A stretch of DNA of 64,000 bases from an uncultured Erythrobacter sp. (GCA_947488085.1 CANKYI010000001.1:2985928-3049927); one strand, 5' to 3'. Counted from the stretch's first letter, positions 42,489 to 52,441 are shown. The notes: generated by a model from the letters alone, not told the origin. Made by a program: numbers and translations.

Positions 42489-45191
42489 CTACCACTCCTT
42501 CACATCGTCCGCCGCTTTGGCAGACGCGCCTCGTGCGTCTCGTGTGGTTCGATCAAGCTTCCCTCTTCTTTGCCCGATGCTTCGAGAGCCTTCGCTTTGC
42601 CTCTGACTAACGTCGTCTGCGATCTCATCTCTGGCATTTGAAGGTTCTTCCAATGAGCTTGGCACGCCGCCAAGCCGAACCGAGCCGCGCACCCCGCTTG
42701 CGCTTCCGACATTGGGCCGCGCCACCGGCGCTCCATCAGGTAGAACAAGTTCGCCCGTGATCTCATCATTGAGACCGTCAGCGTAGCTTTCCACAAAGCG
42801 GGATTGCAGTTGTTGCCCCTGCGCGCTCATCTGGAAATCGATGTCATCAAAGCGCGCTTGGCCGTAATAATCCCGATTGGCATCGATCTCAGCCATGCCC
42901 CATTCGCGGTAGGCCTGGCTTAGATTCAAGGTCCCGGCTGCATTGGCGCTTTCATACCAGCTCGCCTGGTTCTCAAGCCGATTGGCTATCTCCTCAGCGC
43001 GCCGCGCTTCGACCGTATAGCTTTGCGCTTCTGTCAGCGAAGTTGAAACGCCCGCTGCACTGCTCGAGACAAGCGCTTCTGAGCTTGAGCTCGTTTCGCG
43101 CAAGAAGCCTTCTCTCGAGCTTGACCAATTCTGGCTTTCTGAAATTTGGCTCAATGCGCTTTCGATGCGCGAACGATCTTCCGAGGCGATACCGATATCG
43201 CTGTCAGTCCAGGTCTGGTTCCTTCCGCCACTCAGACCGAGTGAACCACGCGTACCCTTTCGTTCTACTCTTCCCTCGGCCCCCGCGTTTCCATTTAGGA
43301 ACCATGAGACCGTGATGTCGTCCGATGCCCGGCGCGATAGGCCAAATTGCTGCTGGAGTGTGTTCGATGCATTATCGAGTTCACTGAAGGTTCTGCCAAT
43401 GCTGTCATTGCTTGATGTTCCGCTGACCGTCTCATTCGAGCGAGAACGGGTGTACGCATCGCGCAGTTCGCTGAATCGCGTAACCGCCGAGCTCGTCGAT
43501 TGCTGAGCGAGGTTGGAGAAGGTCTCACTCTGGCTGCGGCTCTCGCTCGCCATGGTCGAAAGTCGGCTGGAAAAATCCTGTCCAAGTGTCGGGGTATAGG
43601 GATAGCTCGAAGTGGGCACGTTGGCGAAGTCCGCTTGCGGGAAGCTGGTTGTCTGGGTGCCGTTCTCGCCGATGCCCCGCGTTTGGGCGGCTCCATAAGC
43701 GATGTTTGGCGCGAGGCTGCCTTGCGCAAATTGGCGGGAGAAGACGCTCGAATTGTCGAGATTGGTGTTACCAAGTGAGACATTGCCTGTGCTCGCTTCG
43801 CGCGCTGCTTCCTCAGCCGCATTCTGGCTGGGATTGAGATAGCTTGTGGCTTGGCCCGAAATGGCCATTGCGCCGCGCGCAACCCCGCCTGCGAGGAAGG
43901 GGATCGAGGCGACAAGATATCCAGCGAGAATACCAATATCGTTGTTGACGTCGGTCATGCCGGAAAAGGTTGCAAGGCTAAGGCCGCTAGAGCCGCTTGC
44001 TGCCGCAACATCGCCTGCGCCTTTCAGCATCAAGATCATGTGGAGGATGACAAAGATCGGTCCCCAGGCAGCGAGGTAGAAAAAGCCGGTGACATAGCCT
44101 CTCAGCGCAATCGGCCCGGTCCTTGGCATGAGAAAAAGCGGGAAGAGAACAGGAAAGAGCGCATAGAATACCACCGTCAGCACGACATTGAGGATCGGCA
44201 CCCATTTCATCGCGTTATGCGCGATCGAAGAATAGGTGCGTTCGGTCTGAATATCGGCTCGGGTCTGGGCAAACACATCAACACTTGAAGCGCCGCTTGA
44301 TCCGGCAAAGCCATGCATGGCCTGATTCATCGCGTTGATCGTCAGCACTTGGCGAAAGATGCTGCTCGCATCCTTCGAAATGCCTGTCAGATATTGGTAA
44401 GCGACGGGTAAGTCTGCGATGAGCTTGGCCTTGGCTAGCGCTTCGGTTTGCCTCGGATAGAGCTGGCGGCCGGCAATAAGCGTCATCTCATCGATCATGC
44501 TCGCCCATTGACCAGAGAGGCTTGTGTAGGCCTCACGGCAGGTGACGATATTCGCTGTCACGCTGTCATCACCTTGGCGGGTCAGGAACTTCTGCGCACG
44601 CGCCGGGCTTCCCGGCGCTATCGTGGCCCAGATGTCATCGCTTTCTGAGAGCTCTTTCATCGAATAGCGGCCAAGCAGCAGATCATAGAACACGCACTGG
44701 CGCACATGCTCATCGAAGTTCGCGGCAAATTCAGGATCAGCGATGCGCAGGCTCCGCGTCGCCTCGAGGAGGCGCGCGCCGTAAATCATACCGTTCTTCG
44801 AATAATTGAGATCATCGGGCAACCCGAACACCGTCTCAGCCGACCGTGTCAGGTAATCACCAATCTGGCTGGTGAAGCTCGCCATAAGTGCAAGGCCAAG
44901 CGGAACATTGGCGACAGTCGCAGGAGCCAGGCTGGGATTGACGCGGTCTGTCACTTGCACATCCATGCGCGGCACCATCAGGCACATATAGATGAGTGTC
45001 GCTCCCAAGAACCAGTTGAGCCAAGCGCGCCAATTCTGATTGAATGCAACGACTATAACCGCCAGCGTCATAGCCATAACGAGCGCCACCTGAATCAGGC
45101 TCTTGTAGCCTCCGGCACCTGTCCATGCGGCTACGGCGTTCAGGACATTGACGATGTATTCGCCACCTCCGGTGGTGAAGATCTCGACCAT
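42489..45191 (-). CDS. traG: Mating-pair stabilisation protein TraG
   Basis: A 900-aa inner-membrane protein, last gene of the F-type transfer operon. The first 450 residues contain several membrane helices (TLAVIVVAFNQNW, LGATLIYMCLMVP, ILNVVLTVVFYALFPVLFPL, FYLAAWGPIFVILHMILML) as in TraG N-domains. The C-terminal half is long, polar and Ser/Gln-rich, and is thought to reach the periplasm or recipient. It acts in pilus assembly and mating-pair stabilisation with TraN. It follows traH by ten bases. Confidence 0.9.
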   Translation of the reverse strand: MVEIFTTGGGEYIVNVLNAVAAWTGAGGYKSLIQVALVMAMTLAVIVVAFNQNWRAWLNWFLGATLIYMCLMVPRMDVQVTDRVNPSLAPATVANVPLGLALMASFTSQIGDYLTRSAETVFGLPDDLNYSKNGMIYGARLLEATRSLRIADPEFAANFDEHVRQCVFYDLLLGRYSMKELSESDDIWATIAPGSPARAQKFLTRQGDDSVTANIVTCREAYTSLSGQWASMIDEMTLIAGRQLYPRQTEALAKAKLIADLPVAYQYLTGISKDASSIFRQVLTINAMNQAMHGFAGSSGASSVDVFAQTRADIQTERTYSSIAHNAMKWVPILNVVLTVVFYALFPVLFPLFLMPRTGPIALRGYVTGFFYLAAWGPIFVILHMILMLKGAGDVAAASGSSGLSLATFSGMTDVNNDIGILAGYLVASIPFLAGGVARGAMAISGQATSYLNPSQNAAEEAAREASTGNVSLGNTNLDNSSVFSRQFAQGSLAPNIAYGAAQTRGIGENGTQTTSFPQADFANVPTSSYPYTPTLGQDFSSRLSTMASESRSQSETFSNLAQQSTSSAVTRFSELRDAYTRSRSNETVSGTSSNDSIGRTFSELDNASNTLQQQFGLSRRASDDITVSWFLNGNAGAEGRVERKGTRGSLGLSGGRNQTWTDSDIGIASEDRSRIESALSQISESQNWSSSREGFLRETSSSSEALVSSSAAGVSTSLTEAQSYTVEARRAEEIANRLENQASWYESANAAGTLNLSQAYREWGMAEIDANRDYYGQARFDDIDFQMSAQGQQLQSRFVESYADGLNDEITGELVLPDGAPVARPNVGSASGVRGSVRLGGVPSSLEEPSNARDEIADDVSQRQSEGSRSIGQRRGKLDRTTRDARGASAKAADDVKEW

Positions 45192-45201
45192 TATCTTTAC
45201 C

Positions 45202-46638
45202 TCAAGGCACGATCGAGCGCGATTGAAGGCCGCGCGACCAGTCGAGCGCCGCCGACATCGACGGCGACATCGAAGCGGCGAGCGCGCTTTCGATCATCGC
45301 TGTCTTCTCGATGATCTGCATGATCGCAGAGACTTTGGCTTGGCCTGTCGCTTGCCGCTGGATGAGACTGCTACGCACTTCGGTCACTTGTCCGCGCCAT
45401 ATCGCCAACTTGGCTTCGTCAGCGGCAATAAAGCTCGCCATCGAACGGCCAGCTTCCGACACGATGCGGTCAAGGATTGCATAGAGTAGATCGACGCTTG
45501 CAATTTCAGCCAGCGTATCGCGGTCATCGGTCGGCATGCCGCGCCCATACGCGGCTTGGACAGTTAGTATCTTGTAGAGCGGGATCGAAGCGACCTGAAG
45601 CAGCTCCTTCTCGGCATTCCCGATGGCCGTGTCCGTCCGGATCGCATCGACCATATTGCCAATGAGCTGCGCCACCCGTGGTCGGATCGCCTTGGCGTTT
45701 GACAGGCTCATCTGCTGGAAGGTGGGATTGAGGCAGAGATCGGTTTCATCGCAGCGGAACACGCGCACGCTTTGGCCCAGGGTTCCATCAAGCAGCGCGC
45801 TCACCAGCGTCGAAGACGCATCGCCTGCGAAGGGCACAAACTTGCCCGGCTCGTCATCCTTGGGCGGGACGTAGATAACCGTGCCGATCAGCGTCATGGC
45901 GTATTCGGCGAGCTCGCGGTCGAAAGTGCCGCTGGGGTTGAAGAAAGCGCTCTCTTTAAGGACGTGCCAGGTGTAGTTGCGCGCTACGCCGGGATTGACG
46001 TCGGCATAGTCAGTACCGGCGCTTTCATTGGTGGAAGCGCGCTGGCCTCGCGTGCCGCAGCCATGCTTGGCAGCGGCATAGTCGGTGAAGATGCCTTCAG
46101 AATTTCCGATCGCTTCGCAGATTGCTTTGTCGGCCAAATCGCCTTTGGGCCAGAGCCCTCCCACCAGCCCCTGCGCCATCTCGCAGGAATTGATCGAGAG
46201 ATTGTTCATGAGCTGAGCCTTCTGGCTAAACTCCTGCATGATCTTATTGCATTCAGGGCAGACGGTATCGATCGCCAAGCTGAAGGCGAAGCCGACTGCA
46301 TTGTTGGCCACTGCCTTCATCAGCGCGACCATCTCGCTTGCATTGATAAAGGAAAAAGAGCCGGCAAAGATATCGATCCCGCCGCACCCCGCACGCGCTC
46401 TGGGCAATTGCAAATTGGCGATATTGGTCGTCTTTTGCGGAAATCGCGTCCACACATTGCCCAGACTATAGTAGCCCGCAGACTGGCCTTCGAAGGCGGT
46501 CGGACCGGTAACGTTTGCCGCCGCGCCCATGTCATCCATAAAACGATCCATGCTGTCGCCGACATTTGCCGCGAGAGGCGAGGCTATCATGCTGGCAGCA
46601 GCAAGGCCGAGCGCAGCGTTTCTGATGCTAGTAATCAT
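45202..46638 (-). CDS. traH: F-type pilus assembly protein TraH
   Basis: A 478-aa periplasmic protein of F-like conjugation systems, needed for pilus extension. The ATG at 46638 gives a Sec signal (MITSIRNAALGLAAASMIAS, then PLAAN), whereas longer frames run into traF. Family features include RAGCGGIDIFAGSFSFIN and the cysteine pair CPECNKIMQEFS. It overlaps traF by 11 bases. Confidence 0.92.
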   Translation of the reverse strand: MITSIRNAALGLAAASMIASPLAANVGDSMDRFMDDMGAAANVTGPTAFEGQSAGYYSLGNVWTRFPQKTTNIANLQLPRARAGCGGIDIFAGSFSFINASEMVALMKAVANNAVGFAFSLAIDTVCPECNKIMQEFSQKAQLMNNLSINSCEMAQGLVGGLWPKGDLADKAICEAIGNSEGIFTDYAAAKHGCGTRGQRASTNESAGTDYADVNPGVARNYTWHVLKESAFFNPSGTFDRELAEYAMTLIGTVIYVPPKDDEPGKFVPFAGDASSTLVSALLDGTLGQSVRVFRCDETDLCLNPTFQQMSLSNAKAIRPRVAQLIGNMVDAIRTDTAIGNAEKELLQVASIPLYKILTVQAAYGRGMPTDDRDTLAEIASVDLLYAILDRIVSEAGRSMASFIAADEAKLAIWRGQVTEVRSSLIQRQATGQAKVSAIMQIIEKTAMIESALAASMSPSMSAALDWSRGLQSRSIVP

Positions 46639-47449
46639 GTCCGGCTTCCTTTGAGGTGAGGAGATAGATGCGGTCTTGCAGCTCATCAGCGGACAGCACA
46701 CCGTATCCGATCGGGATCGGCCGTTTGGCCTCGCTGTCCCACAGGACCAAAGCGGGCGTTGCTTTGGTCTCAAGGCCCATCCGCTCTCTTTGATTGGTCT
46801 CGACCCTGTAGTCGGGGAAATGCCTTGACGGTCCGCCATCGGTTGAGATCGCGCGTACGGTGATCCCCCAGCGGCTGGCGACGCTTTTAACGATCGGGCT
46901 CATCACTTCGCAGGGGCCACAAGTGGCGCTGAAGAAATAGAATAGGCCATAACGCTCCGAGAGCCTGCCCATCACGGTGTCGCGTTCTGCTGCCCGCACA
47001 TCCTGCCAATGTTTTTTGGCGACGGCTCCAACGGGGCGCTGCAGCGTGTAGTCAAGTTCAGGATCCTGCCAGATGGCCCGCTGCCAGACGTCGGAGAAGA
47101 GCGAAGCACGATCGAGCTGCGCGCGCTGGAAGCGGATGTACGCTGCGACATTGTCTCTCGTCGGATAGAGGATCGCGCGCGCTTTCAACTCGCGCAGCTC
47201 GCTGGTAATTGCTTCCAATTCTTGGGCGGCTGGTATCGCCTCCTGCTCCGGTTCTACCTCTTGCTGTGGCTCGTTTTTGGGGATCGGATTGGCGCAATAG
47301 AACCAATAGCCGAGCTTGCGCTCCTGGCAGTAGAGCGTGTCTGCTGCAGTGCTTCTCTCGGTGCTCTCAACTCGCTGTGCGCTTGCTGGCACTGCGCTCA
47401 AGACTGCCGAGATGAGGATTAGCGCAAGCCGTGATGCTATGCTCATCAT
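46628..47449 (-). CDS. traF: F-type pilus assembly protein TraF (thioredoxin fold)
   Basis: A 273-aa periplasmic protein with a Sec signal (ILISAVLSAVPASAQ) and a thioredoxin-like C-terminal domain. Unlike F-plasmid TraF, it keeps an active-site pair C177-G-P-C180 (FFSATCGPCEVMSP), so it may be a working disulfide enzyme for the Cys-rich TraN and TraU. The start overlaps the traN stop (ATGATGA). Confidence 0.9.
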   Translation of the reverse strand: MMSIASRLALILISAVLSAVPASAQRVESTERSTAADTLYCQERKLGYWFYCANPIPKNEPQQEVEPEQEAIPAAQELEAITSELRELKARAILYPTRDNVAAYIRFQRAQLDRASLFSDVWQRAIWQDPELDYTLQRPVGAVAKKHWQDVRAAERDTVMGRLSERYGLFYFFSATCGPCEVMSPIVKSVASRWGITVRAISTDGGPSRHFPDYRVETNQRERMGLETKATPALVLWDSEAKRPIPIGYGVLSADELQDRIYLLTSKEAGHDY

Positions 47450-49167
47450 TGACCGCCCCTTGCGTAATAGTCGTCGATCTTTTGCTGGATGAGGATGCTC
47501 GTTTCGAGCTCATCGGGGAGGCGCGCCGCTTCGGTGAATTCGGCATAGACTTCGCTGAAATCCATGAGGCTCAAATCAAGCTGCGCAAACTCGTCGAGGG
47601 TAAATCCTTCGCACTGCTCGTGCTTGGGCTTGTCCCATGGTTTGGGGAGCTGTTTGCGACCCTGTTCCTGCAAGATGCGCGAGAGCTTACTTTCAAAGCA
47701 GCAATAGGCTTTCTTCTTGGTCAGGCAGACACCGAGGAATTTCTTCGAACAATAGGTCCCGACATAGGCACAAAGCCCCTGCGCATCGCGTTCATGGAGC
47801 AGCACTTCCTCGCGGTCGCAGCCAAGCGCGACCAGCAAGCTGATGCCGGGGATCAGCGGAAAGCCTTTGCCCTTGCAGCAATTGAGCACGCCAAAGACTT
47901 TGGAAGAGCAGGTGTTTCGGGTCCCACGGAATAGCGTCAGCGTATTGGGATCGAACTGCCCACGCGCCTCATCCATTGCATTGAGCGCGGTGACCGCATC
48001 TTTAAACTCATCATTGGGCGTGCGCTCAATGGTCTCGCAGCTTCCATCGATGCAATAGACATCGCCATCGCAGACGAACTGGGGTGAGTTCTCGGTTTCT
48101 GGAAGCGGGCATTCGTAGATGCGCTCCCAGGTCTCGCAGGGAACCTCCTCTGTGATGCATTCTTCGCGCACAAAGCGGCAGGTGCCGAGCGCTTCAATAT
48201 CTGAGCAATCGCTTGCCGCTTCGCGCGATGTGCAAGTGTAGCTTCGCTCCCATTCCCAGCAGCTCTGCGTGACCGCCACTCCATCAACAATGCGGGTTTG
48301 TGGGCTTTCATCGGTGCAGATTTCCGCATCGAGTGTGCAATCTCCATCCTCCGCAAAAGGCTGGCACTGGGTTTCATCTGGAGCGGTGTCGACCGTGCTC
48401 TGGGTCGTGATCGCATAGGGCGAGTAGCGCGGGTCAGGCGTATCGCAGGAAATCTCAGCGATGGGATCGCCCGGTTCAGAACAGTAACGGTTAAAGCCGT
48501 TATCCCACCACTGCAGACATGGGCCGGGCCGGTAACCGGTGATGCGGCACAAGCCGCTGTTAAATGTAGAGCACCATGGGAGACCTTGTTGGATGCCAGT
48601 ATCGTTGCAGAGATAGTGCCATTGCTGGCGCTGGGTCACGCTGGCGACTAGCGGGACAGAGCATTGCCCCTGGGCTTGCTCGACCCGTGTGCCCGTGTTG
48701 CATGTTGCTGTGTAAGTGCCAGCGGACCCGGAGCCAGGCGGCAAGGGGACGCATTCACCTTGACTGCCGGAGATCGACATGCCGCTGGTGTAATCAAGCG
48801 GTGCCTTATTGATTGCCAGACTGCGGGCGATCACCGCTTCAATATCATCGCTTTCGAAGCGCGCGCGATTGGCCATGCTGTCGCGCACCAGGCGATGGCC
48901 TTGATGATTGCGCGACGCAGCTGTGGCCGCTCCCTCGATCTGGTCGGGATTGTCGGCGAGCCGCTCGAGATTTCGTACGGCCTCGCGGTCAAAATTGGGG
49001 AGCTCGGACGCGGTCGGCTGCGCTTTACTCGCTGCTTGCGCTTCACTGCGCAGGCTCTCGCCGAAGGCTTTGCCATCGCTTCTGGCTTCCTGCTGCTGAG
49101 CCGAGGCAGGCGCGGCGAGCAAAGACAGAGCGAAGAGTAGAGCTTTGATGGATGATTGGCGGATCAC
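47446..49167 (-). CDS. traN: Mating-pair stabilisation protein TraN
   Basis: A 573-aa Cys-rich outer-membrane/periplasmic protein with a Sec signal (ALLFALSLLAAPASAQ). The middle has many cysteines (CDTPDPRYSPYAI region, EDGDCTLDAEICTDES, CSDIEALGTCRFVREEC), and the end has the typical VLNCCKGKGFPLIPGI and KAYCCFESKLSRILQEQGR. TraN stabilises the donor-recipient contact. The stop overlaps traF; the start is four bases into the trbC end. Confidence 0.92.
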   Translation of the reverse strand: MIRQSSIKALLFALSLLAAPASAQQQEARSDGKAFGESLRSEAQAASKAQPTASELPNFDREAVRNLERLADNPDQIEGAATAASRNHQGHRLVRDSMANRARFESDDIEAVIARSLAINKAPLDYTSGMSISGSQGECVPLPPGSGSAGTYTATCNTGTRVEQAQGQCSVPLVASVTQRQQWHYLCNDTGIQQGLPWCSTFNSGLCRITGYRPGPCLQWWDNGFNRYCSEPGDPIAEISCDTPDPRYSPYAITTQSTVDTAPDETQCQPFAEDGDCTLDAEICTDESPQTRIVDGVAVTQSCWEWERSYTCTSREAASDCSDIEALGTCRFVREECITEEVPCETWERIYECPLPETENSPQFVCDGDVYCIDGSCETIERTPNDEFKDAVTALNAMDEARGQFDPNTLTLFRGTRNTCSSKVFGVLNCCKGKGFPLIPGISLLVALGCDREEVLLHERDAQGLCAYVGTYCSKKFLGVCLTKKKAYCCFESKLSRILQEQGRKQLPKPWDKPKHEQCEGFTLDEFAQLDLSLMDFSEVYAEFTEAARLPDELETSILIQQKIDDYYARGGQ

Positions 49168-49919
49168 ATGCGCTCTCCTTGCATGCGGCGGAGATGAAGG
49201 CGGGCGAGGCGGGCACTGGGACCGCTGCCACTGGCAAAGGTTTCGAGCACTTCTTCCACGCTGATATTGCCAGCGACGCGGTCATGGGGTGGCACGGCAT
49301 CGGTGCAGTCGAATCCATCGCAGGGTGCAAAGTCGCTTGCGACCATGACGAAGCTCGGTGCAGCTTCGATCTGAAAAGCGCGAAAGAGACGCGGATCAAT
49401 GCCGAGCGCGCCGGCTTCGTGACCATCGCTCCAGATCGCCGCGAGGCGCCGCTTAAAGGCTTTGCTGTCGCCTTGAGGGAAACCTCGAAGGACAGTGATA
49501 CCGCCCGCTTGGGTCATGTCGCGCACCAGCGCTTTCAGCGAAGCTTCCGGCATGCCGAGCGAAGCGAAGGCGATGAATTTGGGTGTCTCAATGAGGCTCG
49601 CGGCTTCTGCATCGGCTTGCGCGCGGATCATCCCATCAAGATCAAAAGGGCCTTCATCCACCGCCGCCTGCGCAGTTGCGGCGTAGCCAGCGCGATTGTC
49701 ATTTGCCTCTTGCTGTATCTGTTTGGCATCTTGCGCCAAAGCATCGGCTTTCGTGCGCACTGCGGTGGCGAGCGCTTCGGCGTCTTTCATGTGTTCGCTC
49801 GCACGAGCCCGGATTTCGGCAAGATCGAGCTCGGGTGAAGCATCCTGTGCCGAAGCCACAGCCACAGTTGCAGCGATCGCAATGCTGGTGATGGCGAAGA
49901 GCGAAAAGGCGTGTCTCAT
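49164..49919 (-). CDS. trbC: F-type pilin assembly protein TrbC
   Basis: A 251-aa periplasmic protein. The ATG at 49919 gives a signal peptide (MRHAFSLFAITSIAIAATVA, then VASAQ) and a four-base overlap with traU; longer frames run inside traU. After a helical region the TrbC domain shows FIAFASLGMPEASLKALVRD, TQAGGITVLRGFPQGD and AAPSFVMVAS. It works with TraW and TraU in pilus assembly. Confidence 0.9.
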   Translation of the reverse strand: MRHAFSLFAITSIAIAATVAVASAQDASPELDLAEIRARASEHMKDAEALATAVRTKADALAQDAKQIQQEANDNRAGYAATAQAAVDEGPFDLDGMIRAQADAEAASLIETPKFIAFASLGMPEASLKALVRDMTQAGGITVLRGFPQGDSKAFKRRLAAIWSDGHEAGALGIDPRLFRAFQIEAAPSFVMVASDFAPCDGFDCTDAVPPHDRVAGNISVEEVLETFASGSGPSARLARLHLRRMQGERM

Positions 49920-50929
49920 AGCGCGCAGCAATTCCTTTTGCGCCAGACGAGATATCCCATGTCTTCGCCAATGGCGGGGATCATCCGTCCGGGGGATTGA
50001 AAGGTGGTCGATGCCCCGATGGGCGGGCAGGCGTAGCGGCCTTTGGTCGCCGGATTGGGGTTGGTGGCTTGAAAGCGATATTGCTGTTTTCTCATCACCG
50101 GCATGAGGTATTTGCCGCAGAGTCCTTTCGAGCCCATCGTGCCCCATGAAACGAGCTGGCGGTGCAGCTTGTAAGCAAAGCGTGAAAGCACGAGCCGCGA
50201 GGCTTGCACATGGCCGATCGAGGCAGAGACATTGCCATTCATCGGATACATTGAGCCCTGGCAGCCCGCGCACCAGAACATTTCATCAAGCGGAAGATTG
50301 GCGGTCGAAGCCGCGCAGTCGGCAGCGCAGGCAGCCAGTGCGAGCGGATTGGCGAAGAGCACCGCTTCAGGGTTGATGATCGCGGTAAGCTCGCTGTCCT
50401 GCCACAGCGGATCAATCTCGGAGATGTAGAGAATGTCGATTGAGCCGGGTTCGAGGCACAGGAAATCAGCAACGATCTCCATCCAGTAGATGAGCGGATA
50501 GGCGTACCAGTGGACGTGCCAGCTTGAATAATACTGGCTTGCTCCGCCAACCGCAGACGGTCCGGAGATCGAGCGAAAGCCGATATCGAAGCCGGGATCG
50601 AGCTTCATCCCGCCCAGATTGACGAAGCACCATGGCTTCATGCTGACATCAGCAAGCCGGACAGGCTCCCAGAAACCCATGGCGATGCCGGGCCGGATAC
50701 CGCACAGGCAAACGGGCAGGTCGGGATTGTCGGGATCGGGCCGACTGCTAGGCCAGATTTCTAGCCCGCCCACCGAGATCGGGAACAGGCACGACCAACA
50801 AATATCGGTGATCGGATTGACGAATTGCCCGGTGCATTTGCCCGGCCCGGAATCAGCGGAAGCGGGCGAAGCGAAGGCCAACGACAACGAGGCGATCACG
50901 AGAGCCAGGAAAGCGCGGAAACCGCTCAT
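49916..50929 (-). CDS. traU: Conjugal transfer protein TraU
   Basis: A 337-aa periplasmic protein required for DNA transfer. It has a Sec signal (FLALVIASLSLAFASPASA) and the family's cysteine-bearing segments: TDICWSCLFPISVGG, LPVCLCG, FLCLEPGSIDILYISEIDPL and MFWCAGCQGSMYPMNG. Four-base overlaps with traW before and trbC after keep the module in translational coupling. Confidence 0.93.
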   Translation of the reverse strand: MSGFRAFLALVIASLSLAFASPASADSGPGKCTGQFVNPITDICWSCLFPISVGGLEIWPSSRPDPDNPDLPVCLCGIRPGIAMGFWEPVRLADVSMKPWCFVNLGGMKLDPGFDIGFRSISGPSAVGGASQYYSSWHVHWYAYPLIYWMEIVADFLCLEPGSIDILYISEIDPLWQDSELTAIINPEAVLFANPLALAACAADCAASTANLPLDEMFWCAGCQGSMYPMNGNVSASIGHVQASRLVLSRFAYKLHRQLVSWGTMGSKGLCGKYLMPVMRKQQYRFQATNPNPATKGRYACPPIGASTTFQSPGRMIPAIGEDMGYLVWRKRNCCAL

Positions 50930-51561
50930 GGCCGCACCTTCCGCACTGGCAAAGCGATCTCGCTTACCTCAAGTATGCGCCCTTGCTGACGCACTCGTGC
51001 TGGCACAGCTTTGATGTTGAACTTGGCCGTGAGTTTGCCGGCTTGATCGAAATAGAAGCGGCGTTGACGAGCTTTCATGAGTTCGAGCGGTGCGCCTTTG
51101 ACCAAGATCAGCTTGGCCTTTGAGTCTTGCTCAAGCGCCCATCGGATCTGCGCTGGATCATCGCCATCGAGGAACAGAAGGTCAGCGCGCAGCTTCACAC
51201 TGTCGAGCGGATTGACCCGCGTTCCGGCAGCATGGATGAGCTCGCCTTTTGCCCCGCGAATATCGGCAGCCAGCGTGATGGTTGGATCGAAGATCCAATT
51301 GCGGCTTTCATGCGCGCGGATGAGACCGGGAACAGGATCAGGCCGACTAACCCGCGCAATCGTCCGCCGCTTCAATTCCTGATTGAGCCGCGCGGTCTCG
51401 CCCGACTTCTCCATTGCCACAAGGCGCGAGTGGATTTGTTCGAGCAGGTCGCGCTCGACAATCGGAAAGAGCGCGCCGCGCTGACCGTAGTCGCGCGCTT
51501 CTGCCTGTGTCGGCAGGATGGCGAAAGAAAGCGCGATGAAAGACAGAGTGGCGCGCATCAC
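50926..51561 (-). CDS. traW: F-type pilus assembly protein TraW
   Basis: A 211-aa periplasmic protein with a signal peptide (LSFIALSFAILPTQAEA). It contains the family motifs RDYGQRGALFPIVERDLLEQ and a region predicted to pair with TrbC (FDPTITLAADI, then GTRVNPLD, LFLDGDDPAQ). TraW and TrbC form a complex in F systems. It overlaps the genes on both sides by four bases. Confidence 0.9.
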   Translation of the reverse strand: MMRATLSFIALSFAILPTQAEARDYGQRGALFPIVERDLLEQIHSRLVAMEKSGETARLNQELKRRTIARVSRPDPVPGLIRAHESRNWIFDPTITLAADIRGAKGELIHAAGTRVNPLDSVKLRADLLFLDGDDPAQIRWALEQDSKAKLILVKGAPLELMKARQRRFYFDQAGKLTAKFNIKAVPARVRQQGRILEVSEIALPVRKVRP

Positions 51562-52064
51562 AGGATGGCCCTCCCGCTGCCAGTGACCTGCCTGGCGCAG
51601 ACAAAACCTATTTCCGCATAGCGGCTATCAAGACCGCGCGGATGATCGGTTCCGGCGTAGAAACACCCTTCCGGGATCTCGCCTTGCGGCCCTTGCGTGA
51701 GCGCTATGCCGAGGCTGGTTCTGTCGAGACGCGTAGCAATGGGTTCGCCATTGATGAAGACTTGGTCGCCTTCATGGCTGACCATATCGCCGGGCATGCC
51801 CAGCACGCGCTTGCCGAACATTTGTGGTTCTTTGCCAAAATGGGTTTCGACGAGCTCGCTTTTTGGTGGCTCGAAGAAGATCAGACTGCCGCGCGTGATC
51901 GGTGTCTTCTTGTCTAACCAGAACGCCCAATTGGGCAGGCTTGGGCTCGCATTGATGAGGAAGGCGTGGCTCTTGCTAAAGGCATCGAGCGGTGCCCATG
52001 CGAATGGCAAGAGGATGAGGCAGGTAAGCAGCAACGGGCGCTTGAAGCGAAGAGGCAGATTCAT
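51558..52064 (-). CDS. Conjugative S26-family signal peptidase (TraF/TrhF type)
   Basis: A 168-aa membrane-anchored serine protease. An N-terminal membrane helix (LLLTCLILLPFAWAPL) is followed by the nucleophile S42 in INASPSLPNWAFWL and the general base K85 in GKRVLGMPGD, then the FYAGTDHPRGLDSRYAEIG segment of box E. Such enzymes process pilin or other exported transfer proteins. Note that this is unrelated to the thioredoxin-like TraF encoded downstream. Confidence 0.88.
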   Translation of the reverse strand: MNLPLRFKRPLLLTCLILLPFAWAPLDAFSKSHAFLINASPSLPNWAFWLDKKTPITRGSLIFFEPPKSELVETHFGKEPQMFGKRVLGMPGDMVSHEGDQVFINGEPIATRLDRTSLGIALTQGPQGEIPEGCFYAGTDHPRGLDSRYAEIGFVCARQVTGSGRAIL

Positions 52065-52441
52065 GGTCGCTCTCCCGCTTTGAGCTTTTCAGCGATGCGC
52101 GCTTCAAGTTCTGGCGTTGCATCTTCGGCTGCGCCTGCGAGCACAGCTTCGGCAACCAGAATGACGCGGCCATCGCGTCCCATATCGTCAACCGCGCTTT
52201 CCGCTGCTTTGAGGTAGGCAAGGCTTGCCGCCTGGACCGCCGCAGGATCCGCATCAGCGCGCGCGGCTTCTTCGACAAATGTCCCGATCGTCTCGGCAAG
52301 CCGGACTGTGACGATGCGTTGGATGTGTGGTTCGTTTGTGATCTCTCGCGTGATCCATGCGCCCCAAAGAAAAGCGGCGATGCAGGCTGACATGACAAGC
52401 GCTTTGACAAGGAGCGGGCGGGTTAGGTTTGCATCAGGCAT
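52061..52441 (-). CDS. trbI: F-type protein TrbI
   Basis: A 126-aa inner-membrane protein with one N-terminal helix (LVKALVMSACIAAFLWGAWI) and a periplasmic domain (VTVRLAETIGTFVEEAARAD), as in F-type TrbI, which affects pilus retraction. The ATG at 52441 overlaps the preceding gene's stop by eight bases; the frame upstream of it is shadow. Confidence 0.82.
   Translation of the reverse strand: MPDANLTRPLLVKALVMSACIAAFLWGAWITREITNEPHIQRIVTVRLAETIGTFVEEAARADADPAAVQAASLAYLKAAESAVDDMGRDGRVILVAEAVLAGAAEDATPELEARIAEKLKAGERP

Noticed and set aside
45772..46659. Plus-strand open frame of about 295 codons opposite traH
   Set aside because: TraH on the minus strand has clear family motifs and a signal peptide; the antisense frame has none.
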